NCBI RefSeq assembly: GCF_030846775.1
Contig: NZ_CP132910.1
Span: forward strand, 840,001-904,000
Length of the DNA: 64,000 nt
Direction: 5' to 3'
DNA from: Geothrix sp. 21YS21S-2
GTDB lineage: Bacteria; Acidobacteriota; Holophagae; Holophagales; Holophagaceae
Every line of letters begins with the position of its first letter. The stretch's first letter is position 1. The notes under the pieces are model-generated. The model ran no database searches, was not told the origin of the DNA, and worked only from the letters and a program-made list of their open reading frames with translations. Positions 17,912 to 28,879 of the stretch are shown piece after piece. A program made the translations under genes and the position numbers.

Positions 17912-18894
17912 GCGCTCCTCAGAAACGCGAGGGGGTAAGGCTCTTGAAGGCTGAAGGGATTTCGGAGCGCAGGATCGCTGTGCTTCTGGGCATCACAAGG
18001 ACTGGGCAGCGCTACCAAGCCCGGCCCAAGCCCCAGGACCACCAGGCTGACCTGATCAAGGCCCTGAGCGCCGAACACCCTCGCTACGGGCAGAACCGCG
18101 TCTGGGCCCTGCTCCGGCGCAGCGGCGTCGTCATCAACATCAAAGCCGTGAACCGCATCTGGCAGAAGTACGGCCTTCAGGTTTCTCGGCGGCCAAGGCG
18201 GAAGAAAATCAGGACCGGGGACAGCGTTCCTCGGAAGGCCGAGTTCATCAACCATGTCTGGACCTACGACTTCGTCTTCGACTGGTCGTTCAATGGCGTC
18301 TCCTTGAAGTTCCTGACCTTGGAAGACGAGTTCACTCGGGAGTCGCTGGCCATCGAGGTTGGGCACACCTTCAATTCCCTTCAGGTCCGTGGCGTGCTGG
18401 CCCGGGTCTTCCAGGAGCGCGGCGTACCCAAGTTCTTGCGCAGCGACAACGGCTCAGAGTTCATCGCCATCGACCTGAAATTATGGATCGGGGACCTGGG
18501 CATCGACACTCACCTCATCGACCCCGGCAAGCCCTGGCAGAACGGCTACGCCGAGAGCTTCAACGCCAGGTTCCGGGACGAATGCCTTAACCAGGAAACC
18601 TTCCACGGCGTGCGGGAGGCCGCCGTCATCATCAAGGCCTTCAGCAAGCGATACAACGAGTGCCACCCGCATTCCAGCCTCGGATTCTATACGCCCAGGG
18701 AGTTTGCCCGGCTTTCCAAGTCGGGGGCTCTGCCCCCGGACCCCCGGGATTTACCGCCTTGGGGCCTACCCGCGGTCAGCAAGAGGACCGCACGCGGCCC
18801 CCTTGCTCCTGCAGTGCAGGCCCCTGGGATGGCGCTCGAGTCGGATCCCTCCGGCGCTCTATCCTCCACCCAGGCAGCGGAGAAGGTATCATGA
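17905..18894 (+). CDS. IS3-family transposase OrfB (DDE integrase domain)
   Basis: A 329-residue frame in -1 phase to OrfA. It has an HTH_21 segment (YGQNRVWALLRRSGVVINIKAVNRIWQKYGLQV) and an rve integrase core with the catalytic DDE residues in WTYDFVFD, RSDNGSEF and NGYAESFN. It can start at ATG 17905 or be made as an OrfAB fusion by slippage at 17899-17905, the usual active enzyme of this family. The C-terminal 55 residues after FARLSK are Pro/Arg-rich and beyond the normal core. No frameshift or stop interrupts the core. Confidence 0.92.
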   Translation: MVSAPQKREGVRLLKAEGISERRIAVLLGITRTGQRYQARPKPQDHQADLIKALSAEHPRYGQNRVWALLRRSGVVINIKAVNRIWQKYGLQVSRRPRRKKIRTGDSVPRKAEFINHVWTYDFVFDWSFNGVSLKFLTLEDEFTRESLAIEVGHTFNSLQVRGVLARVFQERGVPKFLRSDNGSEFIAIDLKLWIGDLGIDTHLIDPGKPWQNGYAESFNARFRDECLNQETFHGVREAAVIIKAFSKRYNECHPHSSLGFYTPREFARLSKSGALPPDPRDLPPWGLPAVSKRTARGPLAPAVQAPGMALESDPSGALSSTQAAEKVS

Positions 18895-18900
18895 ACCCGA

Positions 18901-18927
18901 CCAAGCCTGCGGCTTGGCGGTCTTTTT
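18901..18927 (+). terminator. Rho-independent terminator at the end of the IS
   Basis: CCAAGCC at 18901-18907 pairs with GGCTTGG at 18911-18917 around a TGC loop, followed by CGGTCTTTTT. It lies just after the orfB stop, inside the element. Confidence 0.8.
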
Positions 18928-18985
18928 GCCCCCAATTTAACCGAGGACTAACCTTCCACTTGGTTCTCAATTTGGGGAAAGGCCA

Positions 18986-18989
18986 TCTT
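18986..18989. repeat. Right copy of 4-bp IS target-site duplication
   Basis: TCTT directly follows the right CA end of the insertion sequence and matches 17571-17574. Confidence 0.85.
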
Positions 18990-19217
18990 CATGAGATCGT
19001 AGGCTTGCTGGATTTCGGCAAGGTGACCGGCCGGGGTCATGGCCTGCAATCTGGCGAGGCGATCATCTTCCTGCTTCTTGATGATTGCGTCCGACTTCGC
19101 CTTGGCCTCTGCCGCAGTTCGTTTCTCAACATCGGCGGTATACGAGGATAGGGCAATCAGGCCGGCAAAACCCACGCCTCCAATCAGGAACACCTTCGCC
19201 GTATTCGAGATGGCCAT

Positions 19218-19569
19218 AGCGAACCTCCATAATCTATGCCCCACTTATCACCAGAACCTTTGATCCGTCAATTAAAACCCTTGAACAGTCGTATAGGAGT
19301 GCTGATCGGTTTCGGTATAGACATTTTCTGTCTACCAACTTGTTTCCTTCTACTCAGGGGAAAAAATCCTCTTAGCATGGGGGTTGGGCCTCAGAACCCA
19401 GCAACGCCGGACCCGCCCGCAGCGGGACATCCCTCCTCGGGATTCCGGCGGAATACAAAACCCATGTGGAAATACGCTGGGCCGTTGCGTTGCGCGGTCT
19501 GAGTGTCCCGAGTCCAGGGCCTTCGGCCCATTCCAACCATTGCCCCGGTACATGGGGCCTGGAGAAGCC
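19218..19569. other. Low-GC spacer without a convincing gene
   Basis: About 350 bases between the split gene and the next small frame. Bases 19240-19380 are clearly richer in A and T than the surroundings, which fits phage or other acquired DNA. The immediate upstream part (19218-19260) should contain the promoter of the split gene. Open frames here have no ribosome-binding site and protein-unlike composition, so I call none. Confidence 0.5.
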
Positions 19570-19773
19570 ATGCTAGTCCACCTGCCCCTCTGGGTCTTCA
19601 CCCTGCTCACGGCCGTCAAAACCAATGACCGGGCCACAATCCAGATGATTTCGCGCTCCAGTGATCCCTCCGCCAGGGCCGCCGCGCTTGACGCAGCTGA
19701 TGCCGTTTCGAGGGAATGGACGCCAGAAGAACTCCGGAAAATCCGTGGGGATCAAATGGGGATTCCTTCCTGA
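19570..19773 (+). CDS. Small hypothetical protein
   Basis: A 67-residue frame with an ATG placed after GGAGAAGCC, a plausible ribosome-binding site. The first 17 residues are hydrophobic (MLVHLPLWVFTLLTAVK), and the rest is a charged helical segment ending in SREWTPEELRKIRG. I do not recognise a family. It lies between the IS-split gene and the tRNA, so it could be the last gene of the prophage. The low length and lack of homologous pattern make it uncertain. Confidence 0.35.
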   Translation: MLVHLPLWVFTLLTAVKTNDRATIQMISRSSDPSARAAALDAADAVSREWTPEELRKIRGDQMGIPS

Positions 19774-19800
19774 TTTGACCCAGATTTTCAACACTTACAC

Positions 19801-19830
19801 CATGTTGACACATCATCGAAAGTCAACATG
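19801..19830. repeat. Perfect 9-bp inverted repeat near the prophage edge
   Basis: CATGTTGAC (19801-19809) and GTCAACATG (19822-19830) form a perfect dyad with a 12-base spacer. No T-run follows, so it is not a normal terminator. It lies about 60 bases from the tRNA 3' end and could be a protein-binding site at the prophage border. Confidence 0.5.
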
Positions 19831-19851
19831 TCGAAGGTCCTTCCAAAAATG

Positions 19852-19885
19852 AAGACCCCCGAAACCTAATGGTGACGGGGGTCTT
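19852..19885 (-). terminator. Terminator downstream of the tRNA gene
   Basis: AAGACCCCCG (19852-19861) and CGGGGGTCTT (19876-19885) form a 10-bp stem. On the minus strand it follows the tRNA 3' end by three bases and is followed by CATTTTTGG, fitting a Rho-independent terminator. Confidence 0.7.
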
Positions 19886-19887
19886 GG

Positions 19888-19963
19888 TGGTGGCCCCACA
19901 GGGATTCGAACCCTGGACCAAGCGGTTATGAGCCGCCAGCTCTGACCGCTGAGCTATAGGGCC
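19888..19963 (-). tRNA. tRNA with CAU anticodon, probably tRNA-Ile2 (lysidine type)
   Basis: A complete cloverleaf of 76 nucleotides including an encoded CCA end (19888-19890). The acceptor stem pairs GGCCCTA with TGGGGCC, the T arm contains GGTTCGAATCC, and the anticodon CAT lies at 19928-19930. The G1-C72 pair excludes initiator tRNA. The acceptor start and the anticodon stem (GGCGGCTCATAACCGC) resemble E. coli tRNA-Ile2 more than elongator tRNA-Met, so the CAU is probably modified to read AUA. The 3' end faces the prophage, making it a likely attachment site. Confidence 0.9.
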
Positions 19964-19969
19964 GTTCCG

Positions 19970-19999
19970 ATTCTAGCCCGACAGCGCCGGAATCCACAA
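19970..19999 (-). promoter_or_regulatory. tRNA promoter
   Basis: On the minus strand TTGTGG (19994-19999) and TAGAAT (19970-19975) are spaced by 18 bases and lie six bases before the mature tRNA 5' end. They fit a sigma-70-type promoter. Confidence 0.55.
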
Positions 20000-20102
20000 A
20001 CGGCGGGCCGCCGGGGACCTGCGCCCTGGGTTGGGAAATACAAGGAGGATTCGGTCGATTTTCCTGGGAACCCGTCAACTCGATTCACCATTTATCCTCC
20101 GT

Positions 20103-21425
20103 ATGACCTACCGACCCGTTCCCTTCGCCCTTTCCGCTCTGTCGATCCTCGCCCTTGGTTGCAAGGGGAACGGGGGTTCCCCCTCGACTCCCGTCTCCGT
20201 GGCCCGTCCCGTCCCGGCGGACCCCTCCCCGAGGACCGACGCGCCGGTCATTTCCAGTCTCCATCCGATCCTGGGACGCACCGGCGACGAGGTCACCATC
20301 GAGGGAACCCACCTCGAGGGCGTCACCAAGGTGCATTTCGGAGGCGTCGAAGCCACCGACTTCCTGGAGACGGACGGGGTCATCAGCGTGCTGGTGCCGG
20401 CGGGAGCGAAGTCGGGGCCGGTCGGCGTCCACTGCAGGGCGGGAAAGGCCGCCAGCCCCGTAGAGTTCATCGCGGGGGAGACCCACTTCGATCCGGCCGT
20501 CGACGTGGCGCCCTTCAACCGGGGCCAGGTCAAGAACTGGCCCGGCCTGACCAACACCGGGTCGTCCTGCTTCCTCAATGCGGCCATCAAGGTGCTGGCC
20601 AGCCTCAAGGAGGTGGATGACAGTCTGCGGGATCACCCGGGCGACGACGCGGCGATGGCGGGCGTTCGCCGGCAGCTCCGGTTCACCCTCAACTACATCC
20701 GCCTGGGCGACAGGCGCCCCGCCGATGCCCAGGATCCCATGCGGGGGCTGATCGACGCGTTCCAGCACCACCCGAAGCTTAGGCATCATGTGTCGGACAC
20801 CCAGGGGGCGGGGGGGTTCGACGACCTCGTCCTGAACGACATCCTCGAGGTGCTCGGACTCAAGGGGAAGTTCGACATCAGAATCAAGGACCGGAGCACC
20901 CGCGACGGCGGATCCCCCATCCCCTTCTGGCAGGATCACCCCTTCAGCCTGGTCGTGTCCCCGGATCGGCAAATCACCCCTTCCGGTCCTTCCGGCCAGG
21001 TGAGCCTTGACGCCTACATCAGCCATGTCACCACCCAAACCCTCGCCACCAGCGGCATGCACGTAAACCAGTACCCCTACAAGGTACCGTCCACCGCCAG
21101 GATCCAGCTCGTCCACATGGGCCCGAAACGGGCGCTGGAATTCAGCCCCCGCGTGGGGCTCCCCCTCTACCAGGTGGACGAGGCCAGCAGCTCCGCCAGG
21201 CGCATCGGGACCATGGGCCTCATCCCCACGGCCCTCACCCTCAGGAACCGGGGCCACATGTGGGCCGCGATCCGTGGAACGGACGGCTGGTACGTGAACG
21301 ACGACGCCCGCAAACCGTACAAGGTGGAAGCCTCCGAGCTGAACGGCCTCCTGGACCCCCAGGGGAACCTGGTCCGCGAGACGGGGGTGATCTTCCTGAG
21401 GAGAACGTCCCTGGTCAAGCCTTGA
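20103..21425 (+). CDS. Lipoprotein with IPT/TIG domain and ubiquitin-specific-protease (USP)-like peptidase domain
   Basis: A 440-residue protein. Residues 1-20 form a lipoprotein signal (lipobox LALGC, Cys20). Residues 47-123 are an IPT/TIG immunoglobulin-like domain (PVISSLHPILGRTGDEVTIEG). Residues 147-435 carry all landmarks of USP/UCH cysteine proteases: the Cys box WPGLTNTGSSCFLNAAIKVL with nucleophile Cys156 and oxyanion Asn151, the middle box GGFDDLVLNDILEVLG around 238-252, and the His box NRGHMWAAIR followed by GWYVNDDARKPYKV with His385 and Asp400 or Asp401. It is therefore a predicted active, envelope-anchored or secreted cysteine peptidase. No ubiquitin-like, E1 or E2 gene is nearby. 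No ribosome-binding site is evident before the ATG; the start is set by the signal peptide. The gene end overlaps the convergent kdpE by 11 bases. Confidence 0.8.
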   Translation: MTYRPVPFALSALSILALGCKGNGGSPSTPVSVARPVPADPSPRTDAPVISSLHPILGRTGDEVTIEGTHLEGVTKVHFGGVEATDFLETDGVISVLVPAGAKSGPVGVHCRAGKAASPVEFIAGETHFDPAVDVAPFNRGQVKNWPGLTNTGSSCFLNAAIKVLASLKEVDDSLRDHPGDDAAMAGVRRQLRFTLNYIRLGDRRPADAQDPMRGLIDAFQHHPKLRHHVSDTQGAGGFDDLVLNDILEVLGLKGKFDIRIKDRSTRDGGSPIPFWQDHPFSLVVSPDRQITPSGPSGQVSLDAYISHVTTQTLATSGMHVNQYPYKVPSTARIQLVHMGPKRALEFSPRVGLPLYQVDEASSSARRIGTMGLIPTALTLRNRGHMWAAIRGTDGWYVNDDARKPYKVEASELNGLLDPQGNLVRETGVIFLRRTSLVKP

Positions 21426-22110
21426 GCCGGTAGCCGACGCCGGGCTCGGTGAGCAGGAGCCTGGGCCGGGCCGGATCGGGCTCCAGCTTCTTGCGCAGGT
21501 TGGCCATGTAGACCCGCAGGTAGGTGGGCTGGGCCGAGGCCACGCCGCCCCACACCTCGTGCAGGAGCTGGCGGTGGGTGAGGACCTTGCCGGCGTGGCG
21601 GGCCAGGACGCCCAGCAGGGCGAACTCGTTGGGCGAGAGGTGCACCTCGACGCCCTCCACGGTGACCTCGCGGCTGGCGAAGTCCATCCTCAGGGGGCCG
21701 ATCTCCACCACGGCCTCCGGGGCGGCGCCGGCCACCTCCGCGGCGTGGCGCAGGGCCACGCGGATGCGCGCCAGCAGCTCGCCGGAGCCGAAGGGCTTGG
21801 TGAGGTAGTCGTCGGCGCCCACGTCCAGGGCGCGGATCTTGTCCTCCTCCTTGCCCCGGGCGCTGACGATGATGATGGGCACCCTGCTCCAGCCGCGGAG
21901 CTCCTGGGCCAGGTCCAGGCCGTCCATGTCGGGCAGGCCCAGGTCCAGGAGCACCACGTCGGGGTTCAGGCGCGCGGCCATGCCCTTGCCCTCCGCGCCG
22001 GTGGCGGCCTCCTCCACCCGGTAGCCGAAGGACTGGAGCGTGGCCCGCAGGTAGCGCCTGAGGGGGGGTTCGTCCTCGATGACGAGGATGAGGGGGTGGT
22101 CCTGGGTCAT
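21415..22110 (-). CDS. kdpE: KdpE-type response regulator
   Basis: A 231-residue OmpR-family regulator. The receiver domain has the acidic pair in VIEDE, the phosphoacceptor Asp56 in LLDLGLPDMDG, and the conserved Lys in LTKPF. The C-terminal winged helix contains EVHLSPNEFALLGVLARHAGKVLTHRQLL, typical of KdpE. It is phosphorylated by KdpD and activates kdp transcription under K+ limitation or osmotic stress. It is the last gene of the kdp operon, joined to kdpD by an ATGA overlap. Confidence 0.95.
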   Translation of the reverse strand: MTQDHPLILVIEDEPPLRRYLRATLQSFGYRVEEAATGAEGKGMAARLNPDVVLLDLGLPDMDGLDLAQELRGWSRVPIIIVSARGKEEDKIRALDVGADDYLTKPFGSGELLARIRVALRHAAEVAGAAPEAVVEIGPLRMDFASREVTVEGVEVHLSPNEFALLGVLARHAGKVLTHRQLLHEVWGGVASAQPTYLRVYMANLRKKLEPDPARPRLLLTEPGVGYRLKA

Positions 22111-23585
22111 GGGCAGTCGTCCAGCGCGGGAGGCACGCCCTCCAGGGGCAGGGTGATGAGGATCCGGGTGCCCCCCTGGGGGGCGCTCCGGGCGGTGATG
22201 GAGCCGCCGTGGGCCTGGATGATGCCCCGGCAGATGGCCAGGCCCAGGCCGGCCCCGGGGGCCGAGGCGGAGCGGCTGCCCCGGTAGAGCTTCTCGAAGA
22301 TCCGCTCCTCCTCGCCGGGCTCCAGGCCGGGGCCGTGGTCGGTGATGGCGAGGGTGGCGGCGTCCCCGTCGGCCCTGCAGGCGATGTCCAGGGTGGAGCC
22401 GGGGGGGCTGAACTTCAGGGCGTTGTCCAGGAGGTTCAGGAGCACCTGCTCCATGAGCACCGGGTCCAGGGGGATCCACGTCTCCCGGAGGTCCAGGGCC
22501 ACGGCGCGATCCTCGAGCTGGGCCTCGAGGCGGTTCAGGGCCGAGCCCACGATCTCCTCCACCGGCACCCACTCCTTCTTCACCTGCACCTGGCCCGACT
22601 CCAGCCGGGTGAGGTCCAGGAGGTTGTCCACGAGCTTCTCCAGGCGGCGGGACTCCTGATGGATGGTGGCCAGGAGCATCCGCCGGTCCTCGGCGGTGGC
22701 CTCGGGACCGGGGTCGAGCAGCGTGCTGGAGGCGCCGGTGATGGTGCCCAGCGGGGTGCGCAGGTCGTGGGAGATGGTGCTGAGGAGGATGCTGCGGAGG
22801 TGCTCCTGTTCGGCCCGGATGCGGGCCTCGGTACGCTCGGAGGCGAGGCGCGCCCGCCCAAGGGCGAGCGAGACCTGGGCGGCCATGCTCTCCAGGAGGT
22901 CCCGGGCGGCGGTGGTGGGTGGGAACACGGCCAGGATCCCCTCGGCGAACCTCGGGCTCCCCATGGGCAGGAACAGGGCCCGGGAGCCCGGCAGGTTCGG
23001 GGTGCCCGCGCCGGAGGCCTTCCGGTTCGCCAGGGCCCACTGGGCCACGCCCAGCTCGTCCGGGTTCAGCCCGCTCCGGGCCCGGAGATCGCCCCCCGGA
23101 CCCGGCAGGAGGATCAGCACCGGGCCGCCCAGCTCCCGGCCGAGGTAGGTCTCCACCCGCTCCTGGATGGCCGCCGCGTCGCCCCCCTCGGCCAGGATGC
23201 CCCCCAGGCGGTAGAGGGACGTGGTGTGCCGCTCGCGCTCCACGGCCTCCCGGGCCTGGGCGCGGATGCGCCCGGCCAGGTTCCCCACGATCCAGCCCAC
23301 GCCCATCATCATGCCGAAGGTGCCCATGTACCTCGCGTCGTGCACCGAGAACGTCAGATAGGGCTTGATGAAGAAGAAGTCCAGGCAGCCCACGCTGAGG
23401 GCCGTGGCGAGGAAGGCCGGCCCCTTCTCGAAGCGGGTGGCCACCACCGTGATGCACAGCATGTAGAGCACCACCAGGTCCGCCAGCTGGAGGTAGCGGT
23501 TCACCACGAAACCGCACGCGGTGGTGACGGCCACCGCGCCTGCCGCGGCAAGCCACATCCATCGGGGCGTTCCGGCTGGGGTCAT
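22107..23585 (-). CDS. kdpD: KdpD-type sensor kinase lacking the N-terminal KdpD/Usp part
   Basis: A 492-residue membrane kinase. It begins directly with four DUF4118 membrane helices (residues 12-105, with DFFFIKPYLTFSV), followed by a GAF-like region, a HisKA domain with His273 in STISHDLRTPLG, and an HATPase domain (N box LLDNALKFSPPG, then DHGPGL and GAGLGLAI). Classical KdpD proteins are near 900 residues and carry an N-terminal KdpD domain plus a UspA-like domain that sense K+ and c-di-AMP; both are absent here. The small membrane gene upstream ends one base before this start, and nothing suggests a frameshift. Confidence 0.92.
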   Translation of the reverse strand: MTPAGTPRWMWLAAAGAVAVTTACGFVVNRYLQLADLVVLYMLCITVVATRFEKGPAFLATALSVGCLDFFFIKPYLTFSVHDARYMGTFGMMMGVGWIVGNLAGRIRAQAREAVERERHTTSLYRLGGILAEGGDAAAIQERVETYLGRELGGPVLILLPGPGGDLRARSGLNPDELGVAQWALANRKASGAGTPNLPGSRALFLPMGSPRFAEGILAVFPPTTAARDLLESMAAQVSLALGRARLASERTEARIRAEQEHLRSILLSTISHDLRTPLGTITGASSTLLDPGPEATAEDRRMLLATIHQESRRLEKLVDNLLDLTRLESGQVQVKKEWVPVEEIVGSALNRLEAQLEDRAVALDLRETWIPLDPVLMEQVLLNLLDNALKFSPPGSTLDIACRADGDAATLAITDHGPGLEPGEEERIFEKLYRGSRSASAPGAGLGLAICRGIIQAHGGSITARSAPQGGTRILITLPLEGVPPALDDCP

Positions 23586-23586
23586 C

Positions 23587-23766
23587 TCAATCCTGGGTCA
23601 CGAACCTGCTCAGGATCCAGCATACGAGGGGCAGCCACGCCAGGACAGGGAGAAGCCAGGGGGCCCTGTCCCTGGCGATCCTGAGGGAGTGGCGCACCTG
23701 CAGCCAGGTCCGGGTGCCGGCGACCCCGACGGCGATCGCCATGGGAAGGAACCAGAGTCCGGTCAT
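23587..23766 (-). CDS. Small two-helix membrane protein in the kdp operon
   Basis: A 59-residue frame between kdpC and kdpD (MTGLWFLPMAIAVGVAG at the start, ending CWILSRFVTQD). Two hydrophobic segments, residues 3-19 and 37-53, flank a basic middle (RHSLRIARDRAP), giving a hairpin-like membrane topology. Its ATG overlaps the kdpC stop as ATGA and its stop is one base before the kdpD ATG, strong signs that it is translated as part of the operon. I know no named family for it. It might assist KdpD, which lacks its own sensory domain, or KdpFABC; this is inference. Confidence 0.7.
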   Translation of the reverse strand: MTGLWFLPMAIAVGVAGTRTWLQVRHSLRIARDRAPWLLPVLAWLPLVCWILSRFVTQD

Positions 23767-24332
23767 GGCTTGCGCTCCCCCAGGCCGAGGTTGAGCTCCA
23801 GGACGTTCACCCGGGGTTCCCCGAACAGGCCCAGGAGCCGGCCGGAAGTGGCCTGGGCCACCCGGGCGCGGACCTCGGTCTCCGGCAGGCCCCGGACCCG
23901 GGCCACGCGCCGCACCTGGTAGTCGGCGGCCGCCGGCGTGATGTGGGGGTCCAGCCCGCTGGCCGAGGCCGTGACCAGGTCGGCAGGCACCGGGAGGGGG
24001 TTGCCGGGATCGGCCTGGCGCAGGGCCTGGATGCGGCGCTCCGCGGCGGCCTTGAGGGCCGGGTTGGACGGGGCGAGGTTGGAGCCGGAGGAATTGGCCG
24101 CGTCGGTGGGGAAGGCCGCAGCCGAGAGCCGGCCCCAGAAGAAGGCCGGATCCTCGGTGTGCTGGCCGATGAGGCGGCTCCCCAGGACCCGGCCGTCCCG
24201 GACGATGAGGCTGCCCCGGGCCTGGCCGGGGAAGAGGGCCCGGCCGGCCCCGGTGAGGGCGAGGGGGTAGGCCAGGCCGGTGATGAGGACCAGGGAGCCG
24301 GTGACGGCGAGGGCGGGACGGAGCAGGGACAT
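23763..24332 (-). CDS. kdpC: K+-transporting ATPase subunit C
   Basis: A 189-residue protein with one N-terminal membrane helix (LAVTGSLVLITGLAYPLALTG) and the KdpC landmarks FFWGRLSAA, NSSGSNLAPSNPAL, PVPADLVTASASGLDPHITPAAA and a final RVNVLELN. KdpC joins the P-type ATPase subunit KdpB to the channel-like KdpA and raises nucleotide affinity of the complex. The length is usual. The gene starts eight bases after kdpB and overlaps the following small membrane gene. Confidence 0.96.
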   Translation of the reverse strand: MSLLRPALAVTGSLVLITGLAYPLALTGAGRALFPGQARGSLIVRDGRVLGSRLIGQHTEDPAFFWGRLSAAAFPTDAANSSGSNLAPSNPALKAAAERRIQALRQADPGNPLPVPADLVTASASGLDPHITPAAADYQVRRVARVRGLPETEVRARVAQATSGRLLGLFGEPRVNVLELNLGLGERKP

Positions 24333-24340
24333 GGCGGACC

Positions 24341-26440
<2,100 letters not shown>

Positions 26441-26449
26441 GGGTGTCAC

Positions 26450-28197
<1,748 letters not shown>

Positions 28198-28201
<4 letters not shown>

Positions 28202-28290
28202 TGGAAGCGCTCCGGAACGAGAAGGGCGATGCCGAGGTAGATGAGAAGCCCAAGCGTCAGGACCGCCGCGAGGATCTGGATGGCTGTCAT
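28198..28290 (-). CDS. kdpF: KdpF small membrane subunit
   Basis: A 30-residue (or 29 plus stop) hydrophobic peptide, MTAIQILAAVLTLGLL at its start and ending LVPERFQ, the typical KdpF pattern of one membrane helix followed by a short YLGIALLVPE-like end. It stabilises the KdpABC complex. The GGGAGG ribosome-binding site lies five bases before the ATG. It overlaps kdpA as ATGA and opens the operon. Confidence 0.9.
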
Positions 28291-28356
28291 GGAAACCTCC
28301 CACCTGAGGGTGGAAGACCCGCCGTCAATGGAGCGTTAACGTTGCATTGCGAAACA

Positions 28357-28369
28357 TTAAGATTTCGTA
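28357..28369 (-). promoter_or_regulatory. Candidate K+-responsive operator upstream of kdpF
   Basis: On the minus strand TACGAAATCTTAA lies 67 bases before the kdpF start in an AT-rich patch. The same 13 bases occur upstream of the KimA-like gene (52262-52274). Here the motif is part of an imperfect dyad, TTACGAAA and TTTCGCAA separated by eight bases. It could be the KdpE site; this is inferred from sharing only. Confidence 0.5.
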
Positions 28370-28529
28370 AAGGGAACCTGGGCGGGGCTGCCGGCACGCC
28401 TGCCTTGAAGCCGCCACGTCCCGTTCCGAAAACGATGTTCGGACATGCGGTCTTCCCCCGTCCCCGTCCGCAGCCTAGAATTGCACAGGCATAGACTTAT
28501 CCCTGCCTTCCCCCATGCTCCGGAGCACC

Positions 28530-28814
28530 ATGTTCAAGGTCACATTAAGAGGCAGGCAGACGGTCGAAATCGACCTGGAGCGCGAACTTTCCATCCTGGC
28601 CGCCGCGGCCCGCGGGGAGGTGCCCCTCACGCACACCTGCGGAGGCCACGCCCGGTGCGGGACCTGCCTGGTCACCGTGGAGGAGGGGGCCGAGCACCTG
28701 TCCCCCGTGGGCGCAACCGAGGCCCGCATCCTCAAGGTCCTCAAGGCCGCGCCGGGACAGCGCCTGGGCTGCCAGGCCTGGGCCAGCGGGGATGTCACCT
28801 GCAAGGTCGAATAG
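28530..28814 (+). CDS. [2Fe-2S] ferredoxin
   Basis: A 94-residue plant-type ferredoxin. The cluster ligands are Cys37, Cys43 and Cys46 in HTCGGHARCGTCLV and Cys81 in GQRLGCQAWA; an additional Cys91 lies near the end. It carries single electrons between redox enzymes in the cytoplasm. The ATG at 28530 is chosen because GGAG lies five bases before it; an ATG at 28515 would add five residues. It stands alone upstream of a GNAT gene, with no clear partner enzyme. Confidence 0.9.
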   Translation: MFKVTLRGRQTVEIDLERELSILAAAARGEVPLTHTCGGHARCGTCLVTVEEGAEHLSPVGATEARILKVLKAAPGQRLGCQAWASGDVTCKVE

Positions 28815-28879
28815 CCCGCCCGGCGGCATCCGGTTGGGTCAAATTTTAATGAACGGGGTGAGCGGCCGATGGTTCGGGA

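Larger units (their letters stand above)
17575..18985 (+). mobile_element. IS3-family insertion sequence (IS407-like group), intact
   Basis: An insertion sequence of 1411 bp. The ends are TG and CA and carry imperfect terminal inverted repeats: GGCCTTTCCCCAAAT is exact on both ends, followed by TGAG(T/A)ACCAA(A/G)TG with one extra base on the left. The target duplication is TCTT at 17571-17574 and 18986-18989, four bases as in the IS407 group. Inside are orfA and orfB with a -1 frameshift site and a terminator hairpin. Both genes look intact, so the element may be active. The perfect target duplication and intact flanking frame suggest a recent insertion. Confidence 0.93.
17206..19217 (-). 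pseudogene. Membrane-anchored SmpA-like protein gene split by an IS3 element
   Basis: The gene is in two parts: 18986-19217 (N-terminal) and 17206-17570 (C-terminal), both on the minus strand, separated by an IS. Removing 17575-18985 and one copy of the TCTT duplication joins the parts in frame (junction LMKKNGYAPEQ) and gives a 198-residue protein. It has an N-terminal membrane helix (AKVFLIGGVGFAGLIAL), a charged coiled coil, and a C-terminal region with GMPAERVRYSSWGRPDHINR and FEDGILT, like SmpA/OmlA-type folds. The start at 19217 has a GGAGG site. The left part can still be read from an ATG at 17601, but that lies in the IS end. Whether the gene belonged to the phage or the host is unclear. 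Confidence 0.85.

Noticed and set aside
17592-18969. IS borders placed at the TGAG...CTCA repeats
   Set aside because: These inner repeats are real but flanking sequences there are inverted copies (GGCCTTTCCCCAAAT), not a direct duplication. Extending to TG...CA at 17575 and 18985 gives longer repeats, a TCTT duplication and exact restoration of the split gene.
19236-19502. 88-residue open frame in the low-GC spacer
   Set aside because: No ribosome-binding site, composition shifts abruptly inside it, and it overlaps the likely promoter of the split gene.
19888-19963. Elongator tRNA-Met
   Set aside because: The CAU anticodon allows it, but the acceptor and anticodon stems resemble tRNA-Ile2. 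I kept the Ile2 call with this caveat.
20103-21425. Transglutaminase or C39-type peptidase instead of a USP
   Set aside because: The Asn-x4-Cys spacing, the middle box and the GH...WYxxDD His box fit USP/UCH better. No ABC exporter or C39 peptide target is nearby.
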